Positions 14,141-19,197 of a DNA stretch of 19,197 bases are shown here, piece after piece. Origin of the DNA: an uncultured Oscillospiraceae bacterium (lineage in GTDB: Bacteria; Bacillota; Clostridia; Oscillospirales; Oscillospiraceae); NCBI GenBank assembly GCA_900763965.1, contig CAAFMG010000138.1, positions 1 through 19,197 of the forward strand, written 5' to 3'. Within the stretch, counting starts at the first letter, position 1. The number at the start of each line of letters is the position of its first letter. The position numbers and the translations under genes were made by a program. Below the pieces are notes generated by a model. The model ran no database searches and was not told where the DNA came from. It saw only the letters and a program-made list of their open reading frames with translations.

Positions 14141-14368
14141 ATTTCCTTCCGCGGTACCACCCGCCATTCGCTTGTGTAAGCGCAGCTTTTCCGGTGCAGA
14201 CACACCGTTGACCTATAACGCAGTCACCCGTCCCACCCTACTGTTTCTTCAGGCGGCAGCTCCCGGGAGAAGGCCCGGCATTGTACCCAAGCGGCTCCCA
14301 CCGTCCCGCTCTCGCTGTGTGTGGCAATGTCAATACAAGGCAGCCCGATCATTGCATTTGCAATATCG
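14100..14368 (-). promoter_or_regulatory. T-box riboswitch (phenylalanine) controlling pheST
   Basis: The T-box core GGGTGGTACCGCGG is at 14162-14149 on the reverse strand, followed directly by the terminator at 14140-14100 and then by pheS. Upstream, AGCGAGAGCGGGA with GGTGGGAGCC and ACGGGTGACTGCG are leader blocks I recognise from clostridial T-boxes. TTC at 14271-14269, in a GGGCC-TTC-TCCCGGGAGC context, is the likely Phe specifier codon. The 5' end is set from the promoter at 14375-14403. When uncharged tRNA-Phe binds the specifier and the T-box bulge, transcription continues into pheST. The specifier call is the least certain part. Confidence 0.9.
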
Positions 14369-14374
14369 TCTCTT

Positions 14375-14403
14375 ATACTAGCACATCTGATCCGGCAATG
14401 CAA
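14375..14403 (-). promoter_or_regulatory. sigma-A promoter of the pheST leader
   Basis: On the reverse strand TTGCAT (14403-14398) and TAGTAT (14380-14375) are 17 bp apart. Transcription would start near 14368, placing the whole T-box in the transcript. Confidence 0.65.
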
Positions 14404-14414
14404 GTCTATTTTCT

Positions 14415-14449
14415 GGTTCTTGACGAAAAAACAGGTTCTTGACGAAAAA
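14415..14449. repeat. tandem 16-bp direct repeat between pheST and nnrD promoters
   Basis: GGTTCTTGACGAAAAA occurs at 14415-14430 and again, identically, at 14434-14449, a 19-bp period. The second copy supplies the -35 (TTGACG) of the rightward nnrD promoter. The first copy has no -10 at the right distance. On the leftward side the repeats lie just upstream of the pheST -35. Confidence 0.85.
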
Positions 14450-14467
14450 TCCTTGGCGTGGTATGGT
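14439..14467 (+). promoter_or_regulatory. sigma-A promoter of nnrD and downstream genes
   Basis: TTGACG (14439-14444) and TATGGT (14462-14467) are 17 bp apart and end about 30 bp before the start codon. It diverges from the pheST promoter at 14375-14403. Confidence 0.65.
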
Positions 14468-14496
14468 TATTTTATCATTTTTAGGAGGTTATGGAT

Positions 14497-15345
14497 ATGG
14501 ATGTGACACAGCTGGATTACGACAGTGTGCTGCAAATGCTTCCCGACCGGGATCCCTTTGGACATAAGGGCAGCTTTGGAAAGGTGCTGCTGCTGTGCGG
14601 AAGCCGGGGCTATACCGGGGCGGCGTATTTTGCGGCCATGGGGGCCCTGCGCAGCGGCGTGGGACTGTGCTATCTGGGGGTTCCGGAGTCCATCTATGCC
14701 ATTGAGGCGGTGAAGCTCAATGAGCCGGTGGTGTTCCCCCTGCCGGAGCGGGAGGGAATGCTGTCAAGACAGGCTCTGCCGGAGATCCTCTCCCGGCTGG
14801 AAAAGATGGATGCCGTCCTTGTCGGCTGCGGCCTGGGCATCAGCCCGGATACCGAGTCGGTGGTCACGGCGGTGCTGGAGCAGGCAAAATGTCCCGTGAT
14901 CGTGGATGCCGATGGCATAACCGCCCTGCGGCGGCATAAGGATATTTTGCGCGGACGGAAGTATCCCACCATCCTGACACCCCACGACGGAGAGTTTGCC
15001 CGGCTGGGCGGCCCGGTGGGGGAGGACCGCATGGAAACGGCGGCGGCCTTTGCCCGGGACTGGAACTGCATCCTTCTGCTCAAGGGACACAGAACCTGCA
15101 TTACCGACGGCAAGACCCGCTACCGCAATACCACCGGCAATCCCGGCATGGCCACCGGGGGCAGCGGGGATGTGCTGTCCGGGATCCTTCTGGGCCTGCT
15201 GGGACAGGGGGTGCCGCCTCTGGAAGCCGCCGCCTGCGGGGCATGGCTCCATGGCAAGGCGGGGGATCTGTGCGCCGATGAGATGGGACAGTATGGAATG
15301 CTTCCAACGGATATGCTCAGTCATCTGCCGCGACTACTGAAATAA
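14497..15345 (+). CDS. nnrD: ADP/ATP-dependent NAD(P)H-hydrate dehydratase
   Basis: The protein (282 residues from 14497) is the carbohydrate-kinase-like domain that repairs hydrated NAD(P)H, using ADP or ATP. Family signatures: HKGSFGKVLLLCGSRGYTGAA (about 23-43), the nucleotide site NPGMATGGSGDVLSG (215-229) with catalytic Asp225, and TPHDGEFARL. The start is chosen at 14497, 8 nt after AGGAGG; the in-frame ATG at 14491 is only 2 nt from it. Many bacteria have this domain fused to an epimerase domain (NnrE); here it stands alone, so the epimerase must be elsewhere or absent. It is the first gene of a rightward group with a lipoprotein 14 bp downstream. Confidence 0.93.
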   Translation: MDVTQLDYDSVLQMLPDRDPFGHKGSFGKVLLLCGSRGYTGAAYFAAMGALRSGVGLCYLGVPESIYAIEAVKLNEPVVFPLPEREGMLSRQALPEILSRLEKMDAVLVGCGLGISPDTESVVTAVLEQAKCPVIVDADGITALRRHKDILRGRKYPTILTPHDGEFARLGGPVGEDRMETAAAFARDWNCILLLKGHRTCITDGKTRYRNTTGNPGMATGGSGDVLSGILLGLLGQGVPPLEAAACGAWLHGKAGDLCADEMGQYGMLPTDMLSHLPRLLK

Positions 15346-15359
15346 GGCGGGATCCCGGA

Positions 15360-15917
15360 TTGAAACGGATTTGCTGGATGTTGGTGCTGGCGGCAGTTCT
15401 CAGCGGCTGCGCCGGGAAAAATCAGGAGCTGTCTGCGGCCATGGCCCTGCGGGAAGAACTGCTGTCCGGGAACGGATGCAGCTTCCGGGCGAAGGTGACG
15501 GCAGACTATGGGGAGGGCATTCAGGCGTTTACCATGGACTGTCAGGCCGATGCCGGGGGAAAGGTGTGCTTTTCCATTGCCGAGCCAGCCTCCATCGCCG
15601 GGATCCGGGGGGATCTGTCCGATGATGGAGGGAACATCACCTTTGACGACAAGGCATTGTATTTCCCCCTGCTGACAGACGCGCTCCTCAGCCCTGTCAG
15701 TGCGCCCTGGATCTTCCTCAAAACCCTGCGGTCGGGATATCTGACCTCTGCCTGCACCGAGGCAGAGCAGATTCACCTGACGGTGGATGACAGCTATGCA
15801 GACGATGCTCTGAAGCTGGACATCTGGCTGGAGGGAAAAAGCCCCGTTCGGGGGGATATTCTTCAGAACGGAAGACGGATCCTGTCGCTGGAAGTGGAAG
15901 ATTTTACCCTTTTGTAG
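15360..15917 (+). CDS. putative lipoprotein (185 aa), TTG start
   Basis: A lipoprotein signal with positive start MKR, a short hydrophobic core and lipobox LSGC, giving lipid-bound Cys17. The mature part has beta-rich character (AKVTADYGEGIQAFTMDCQADAGG, then a strand pattern to the end) and resembles LolA-like or DUF4292-type lipid-carrier lipoproteins in layout, but I cannot assign it with certainty. The start is TTG at 15360, behind AAGGCGGG; a start at the later ATG would lose the basic residues that the signal needs. It lies 14 bp after nnrD, so one transcript is likely. No terminator is visible between it and the toxin gene 139 bp downstream. Confidence 0.75.
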   Translation: MKRICWMLVLAAVLSGCAGKNQELSAAMALREELLSGNGCSFRAKVTADYGEGIQAFTMDCQADAGGKVCFSIAEPASIAGIRGDLSDDGGNITFDDKALYFPLLTDALLSPVSAPWIFLKTLRSGYLTSACTEAEQIHLTVDDSYADDALKLDIWLEGKSPVRGDILQNGRRILSLEVEDFTLL

Positions 15918-16056
15918 CAATCCGGCGAAAAACGCATAGGATGTTTTGCAGGTGCTTCCGTATAAATATAGACCGTGGGTGGGAGAATATTTCCAGCCGC
16001 GTTACATAGGGTAACCTTTCGGTAGCGCCGCTAAAAACACACGGAGCGTGAACAGT

Positions 16057-16410
16057 ATGAGCGAAGAAACAGTCAAGCGGGGAGACATTTTCTATGCGGA
16101 TCTTTCCCCGGTGGTGGGCAGCGAGCAGGGGGGCACCCGCCCGGTGCTCATCGTCCAGAACGACACCGGCAACCGCCATTCTCCCACGGTCATTGCCGCG
16201 GCCATTACCAGCCAGACCGGAAAGGCCCGGCTTCCCACCCATATCAACATCGCCGGGGGCAGTGTGGGTCTGAGCAAGGATTCTGTGATCCTGCTGGAGC
16301 AGATCCGCACCATTGACAAGCGCCGCCTGCGGGAACACATGGGACACCTGGATCCGGGGCAGATGGCAGCGGTGGACAATGCCATTGCCGTCAGCTTCGG
16401 CCTGCATTAA
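16057..16410 (+). CDS. ndoA: EndoA/MazF-type endoribonuclease toxin
   Basis: A 117-residue MazF-fold RNase very close in sequence to Bacillus EndoA: VKRGDIFYADLSPVVGSEQGG, then RPVLIVQND, AAAITSQTGKARLPTHI and VILLEQIRTIDKRRL. Arg28 and Thr51 align with the catalytic Arg25 and Thr48 of EndoA. Such enzymes cut single-stranded mRNA at short motifs (UACAU in Bacillus) and are held by an antitoxin. I see no antitoxin gene: the 139 bp upstream (15918-16056) have no frame of sufficient length. Start ATG at 16057 with GGAG about 10 nt upstream; GTG at 16048 is the alternative. In related genomes alr often precedes this gene; here a lipoprotein does. An inverted repeat GTTAC/GTAAC is at 16001-16015. 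Confidence 0.95.
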   Translation: MSEETVKRGDIFYADLSPVVGSEQGGTRPVLIVQNDTGNRHSPTVIAAAITSQTGKARLPTHINIAGGSVGLSKDSVILLEQIRTIDKRRLREHMGHLDPGQMAAVDNAIAVSFGLH

Positions 16411-16445
16411 AGAAATAAAAAAAGCGGCCTCTTTCTGATGAACCG

Positions 16446-16904
16446 ATGCCGCCAAAGAAGCATAACCGCCCTCCCGGCACATACAATGCCATGGGAGGGC
16501 GATGCTTTTTGGAAGGCTGCTATGAAGTTTACCTGGGAAACGCCGCCGTGGGCAAGGTGCAGATCCTGCCGGAGGGGCTGTATTTGCGGATCACCTGCCG
16601 CTGCGCCGCCCCGCAGGATCAGATCTACCGGCTGTGCGCCGAAATCGGGGACAGGCGGGAAAGCATCGGCGTGGTGGTGCCGGAGGGGGACGGCCTGCGC
16701 CTGACAAAGCGGATCCCCGCCAAACGCTTCGGCGGACAAACGCCCCGCTTCTACCTATCCACCGGCGGCAGCCCCGGCGTGGGGGTGTTCGTCCCCATCT
16801 GCCCGGAGGAACCCTTCGCCTACATCGACCGGCTGCAAAATGCCTTCCTGGAATCCCGGCAGGGCAGGGTTGGCATTTGCATTGAAATGGATCCGGAACG
16901 TTAG
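16446..16904 (+). CDS. hypothetical protein (152 aa) downstream of EndoA
   Basis: I do not recognise this protein. It is soluble, beta-rich and basic at the N-terminus (MPPKKHNRPPG), with a Cys pair in LRITCRC and two others at 20 and 25 (GGRCFLEGCYEV). A strand pattern such as YEVYLGNAAVGKVQILPEGLYLRIT suggests a small beta domain. It begins 35 bp after the EndoA stop. No clear ribosome binding site precedes the ATG at 16446, nor the in-frame ATG at 16491, so the start is uncertain and translation may depend on coupling to EndoA. Codon use resembles its GC-rich neighbours. It is convergent with the kinase gene at 17045. The position after a toxin raises the question of whether it is the partner, but antitoxins normally come first. 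Confidence 0.7.
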   Translation: MPPKKHNRPPGTYNAMGGRCFLEGCYEVYLGNAAVGKVQILPEGLYLRITCRCAAPQDQIYRLCAEIGDRRESIGVVVPEGDGLRLTKRIPAKRFGGQTPRFYLSTGGSPGVGVFVPICPEEPFAYIDRLQNAFLESRQGRVGICIEMDPER

Positions 16905-17044
16905 GGACAGAGCCTACTTCGGGATCAGCTTTGCGTCAGTGTTTTTTATCAGGGGAAACACAATTGTTTAATCGCAGGGACAGCAGGAATACGCCGTTTT
17001 GCTGCTGGGTAGTAATATCCCAAAAGTAAAACATACAGGGATAT

Positions 17045-18340
17045 TTACGCCGAAGGCGTATTCCCTACAAATGCCGTAGTTGTAAACACTTGATGGTTTT
17101 CGTCATAATACCATTCAAAGCCGCCTTGGTATTTTTTAAGAATCTTCTCCACGCTTTTCAATCCGAAACCATGAAGTTTCTTATCTGTTTTAGATGTGAC
17201 AAGATTTCCCTTGCAAATGTTTGGTGTCGTGTCGGAACTGTTGGAAATAATCAAAATATCAAAACCGTTTCGCATGGTGGTCTCTAGGGTGACACGCTTT
17301 TCGGCGGAATCCTTTGCCGCAGTCATGGCGTTATCCATAAGATTCCCCAAGACTGCCACGAGATCCATGTCATCCATCTTTTTAAGGTTGCAACTCCTGA
17401 CATTGTAGTCAAACTGGATGCCACTGCAAGCACTGTCTAGCATATATTTACTGATCATCACATCCAACATGATATTGCCGCTGTGGCAATTTTTAGAGTA
17501 GTTTTTCAGCTGGTCGGATAACTTCGTGAGATAATCGTCAATGGCCGGATCACGGTTTAATGCTTGGATGGCGGCCAAATGGTTCTTGGCATCGTGGGCG
17601 TAGATCATTAAGTTTTGATTTTGCTGTTCCAGAATGTCATAGTAGGACTTCTCCGTTTGGAGACGTTCGTTCTCGCTCTTGAGTCGAATATGTTCGCTGT
17701 CCGCTTCTATTTGATGCTGATAAGTAACGAACAGTAGCAGTGTCGAGCCAAAAACAATAAAACTGACAAGTGCAAGAAGATATTGAACTTGATGGGAGAT
17801 TCCGTCCTGGGCGCAGATGTACCAAAAAATTGTCAAGCAAACAATGACAGAAATCGGATAATAGAACAGCCTAGGAGGCACCTGGGAATGATTTGCTTTT
17901 GGATTCACCAGGTGGGAAAGAATTAGACATGTAAAAAATAACAAGGATTTGCTGACAATGGTCACTACAAATAGCAATGCTAGATTGCTATGTATGGCCA
18001 TGGTGTTTACCTGAGCCAAAGCAGATAACGCAAAAATAGAAATAAGTTCCAATGCAAAATTCAGAACATCAAGAATTATGGAATAACAGGCTGCCGCGAG
18101 AGGCCTGATTTCAAAGCAGATAAGAGCAAATGCTGCTTTTATGATAATAGATCCGATGGTATTGATGTAAATGTTATTTTGGAAGATAAGGTTCCCGAAG
18201 GATCCAGCTTCGAATAGCAACAGACCCCAAAGAAGGCATTTGACGTGATTCATTTGTCTCTCTGCAACTCGGGATAGAAAAATATAAACGATAAGCATTT
18301 CAATTGCATAAATCGCGCTAGATACAAAAGGATTAAACAT
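17045..18340 (-). CDS. GHKL sensor histidine kinase, AgrC-like
   Basis: A 431-residue membrane kinase of the peptide-sensing (HPK10) type. About six membrane segments cover residues 8-205; a coiled-coil linker follows (210-245), then the phosphoacceptor His249 in YAHDAKNHLAAIQ. The ATPase domain shows the N-box LGNLMDNAM (331-339, Asn333 and Asn337) and the G-box GFGLKSV (391-397). Kinases with this layout sense secreted peptides and phosphorylate a LytTR regulator. The ATG is 1 bp after the stop of the response regulator gene, with AAGGAGAA upstream, so the two are coupled. No agrB or agrD is visible in the window. The gene has lower GC than the genes left of it. Confidence 0.92.
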   Translation of the reverse strand: MFNPFVSSAIYAIEMLIVYIFLSRVAERQMNHVKCLLWGLLLFEAGSFGNLIFQNNIYINTIGSIIIKAAFALICFEIRPLAAACYSIILDVLNFALELISIFALSALAQVNTMAIHSNLALLFVVTIVSKSLLFFTCLILSHLVNPKANHSQVPPRLFYYPISVIVCLTIFWYICAQDGISHQVQYLLALVSFIVFGSTLLLFVTYQHQIEADSEHIRLKSENERLQTEKSYYDILEQQNQNLMIYAHDAKNHLAAIQALNRDPAIDDYLTKLSDQLKNYSKNCHSGNIMLDVMISKYMLDSACSGIQFDYNVRSCNLKKMDDMDLVAVLGNLMDNAMTAAKDSAEKRVTLETTMRNGFDILIISNSSDTTPNICKGNLVTSKTDKKLHGFGLKSVEKILKKYQGGFEWYYDENHQVFTTTAFVGNTPSA

Positions 18341-18341
18341 A

Positions 18342-19040
18342 TTATCTTCTCCTTAAGTATTCAAACCAGTATTTGTGAAACAACGCCTGCTTCCGTGTGG
18401 CGATGGGGATTCTCGTGCCCTCGGTCAGGTAAAGTTCGGTGTAGGAATATTGTGTTACATAGTGGAGATTGACACAATAGGATTTGTGAACCTGAAAGAA
18501 AAAAAGCGGCGGCATTTTCTCACACACTTCATCAAACCCTTCCCGGATAGGGACGTATTGATACTTCGTCTTTATGAAATTCTTACGATTGGCGCGGGTG
18601 ATGTACAGAATGTCATCAATCAAAATGCGTTGCTGCGCATTGTCTCCGTGAAGGAAGATATCCACATAGGCACCATCAATGTATTCCATGGCCTTATCCA
18701 GACCTGAGTAGAGCCTGCTCACATTGAAGGGCTTGGAAAAGTAACGAAACGCTTGGAGATCCATGGCATCGTCCTGGTATTCGTCGTAATTGGTGATAAA
18801 AAACAACGCAGTCTTGCTGTTGCGTTTTTTTAACTCCTTGGCTAATGTGATCCCGTCGATCCCCTCCATCTGAATGTCTAAGAAAGCCAGATTATAACTT
18901 GTGTTTCCGTCCATGATCTGCGATGGATTTGTGACTGCTGTGATCTCGGGCTCAATGAAGCGATTTTTCATATATTCCAGCACATGGGTGCGAAGATCGT
19001 CTAAATACTGAATTTCATCGTCGCAGATAAGGATTTTCAA
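18342..19040 (-). CDS. LytTR-family response regulator, AgrA-like
   Basis: A 232-residue regulator: a receiver domain (about 1-120) with acidic pocket CDDE (6-9), phosphoacceptor Asp55 (FLDIQM), Thr83 and Lys103 (SKPF), then a LytTR DNA-binding domain (about 133-232, FQVHKSYCVNLHYV). I start it at TTG 19040, 9 nt after AGGAGG, because the product then begins MKILICDDE as receivers do; the longer frame to 19133 reads through a hairpin and the end of an insertion sequence. It is the partner of the kinase downstream and would bind direct repeats at target promoters. Its own upstream region is only 50 bp before the IS, so the native promoter seems lost or displaced. Confidence 0.93.
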   Translation of the reverse strand: MKILICDDEIQYLDDLRTHVLEYMKNRFIEPEITAVTNPSQIMDGNTSYNLAFLDIQMEGIDGITLAKELKKRNSKTALFFITNYDEYQDDAMDLQAFRYFSKPFNVSRLYSGLDKAMEYIDGAYVDIFLHGDNAQQRILIDDILYITRANRKNFIKTKYQYVPIREGFDEVCEKMPPLFFFQVHKSYCVNLHYVTQYSYTELYLTEGTRIPIATRKQALFHKYWFEYLRRR

Positions 19041-19064
19041 AGAAACTCGCCTCCTAAATAAAAT

Positions 19065-19091
19065 AGACTTACTGCTCGATACAGTAAGTCT
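19065..19091. other. perfect 10-bp hairpin in front of the response regulator gene, abutting the IS
   Basis: AGACTTACTG (19065-19074) pairs with CAGTAAGTCT (19082-19091) over a 7-nt loop. Its last base is the first base of the IS inverted repeat. On the reverse strand it is followed by ATTTTATTT and then the ribosome site of the regulator. It could work as an attenuator or be the target palindrome chosen by the IS. Confidence 0.8.
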
Positions 19092-19197
19092 CAGACTGTC
19101 GAAAAAGTCCAGCCTGTGCTGGGCTTTTTCCATAATCTATGCTATAATAATCCCGGGTGATGCAAAATGCTGGAACGTGGAAAAATGGAACGAGGAA
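19091..19197 (+). mobile_element. IS1182-like insertion sequence, left end (partial, leaves at right edge)
   Basis: It begins with the terminal repeat TCAGACTGTCGA (19091-19102), the partner of the right end found at 129-140. An internal hairpin, GAAAAAGTCCAGC (19101-19113) with GCTGGGCTTTTTC (19118-19130), has one G-T pair. A perfect -10 TATAAT is at 19143-19148, without a clear -35. The window ends in GGAACGAGGAA, which looks like a ribosome binding site before a start codon just outside. So the transposase gene would run rightward out of the window. Confidence 0.72.

Noticed and set aside
16001..16015. GTTAC/GTAAC inverted repeat before EndoA as the same operator as in front of the NlpC/P60 gene
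   Set aside because: The half-sites face the opposite way and the spacing differs, so they are not the same site; it is only 5 bp per arm.
16936..17034. A 32-codon leftward frame (MFYFWDITTQQQNG start) just after the kinase gene, as a possible signal peptide
   Set aside because: It has no ribosome binding site, no AgrD-like layout and no nearby agrB; a chance frame is more likely.
19041..19133. Longer N-terminus of the response regulator
   Set aside because: It crosses a perfect hairpin and the IS terminal repeat; the TTG at 19040 behind AGGAGG gives a normal receiver start.
19102..19197. Outward promoter from the IS toward the response regulator
   Set aside because: The best reverse-strand pair (TTGCAT, then TAGCAT) has a 15-bp spacer, and a terminator-like hairpin lies between it and the gene.

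Overview
The window reads as a piece of chromosome from a spore-forming, fairly GC-rich gut-type member of the Clostridia, most likely Oscillospiraceae (inference). The signs are spoVAD-spoVAE, an IreB-family protein, a T-box-controlled pheST operon, an EndoA-type MazF, strong GGAGG ribosome binding sites, and hairpin/T-tract terminators. The genus cannot be fixed from the sequence alone.

Layout, left to right. Positions 1-140 are the 3' end of an IS1182-like insertion sequence. Positions 141-2863 hold three leftward genes that are visibly more A+T-rich than the rest: a membrane protein, an M50 metallopeptidase and a GNAT acetyltransferase. They are bounded by two identical 37-bp hairpin sequences (140-176 and 2870-2906). 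From 2906 to 4475 lies a leftward sporulation operon (spoVAD, spoVAE, a 44-residue Asn/Gln-rich protein) behind a candidate sigma-G promoter. A second GNAT gene runs rightward at 4613-5101.

From 5145 to 10472 is a leftward cell-envelope block. Two collinear NlpC/P60 hydrolase paralogues (331 and 330 residues) flank an ECF sigma factor and its overlapping membrane-anchored partner. A conserved 96-residue protein and ireB lie upstream of the second hydrolase. The leader of the first hydrolase carries a MITE-like palindrome, and its promoter contains a perfect 17-bp palindrome. From 10562 to 14403 is pheST with its Phe T-box leader and promoter. A divergent rightward group follows: nnrD, a lipoprotein, EndoA/MazF and an unknown 152-residue protein.

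The right end (17045-19040) is a leftward LytTR response regulator and GHKL histidine kinase pair of the AgrA/AgrC type. A second IS1182-like element starts at 19091, 51 bp upstream of the regulator's start codon, and runs off the window. Both IS ends touch a perfect inverted repeat directly, which suggests that these elements choose hairpins as targets.

The most unusual points are the hairpin-abutting IS pair and the duplicated hairpin around the accessory genes, the palindromic element and operator in front of the NlpC/P60 gene, the sigma factor set between two paralogous hydrolases, and the two-component system cut off from its upstream DNA. No CRISPR array, rRNA or tRNA gene was seen.
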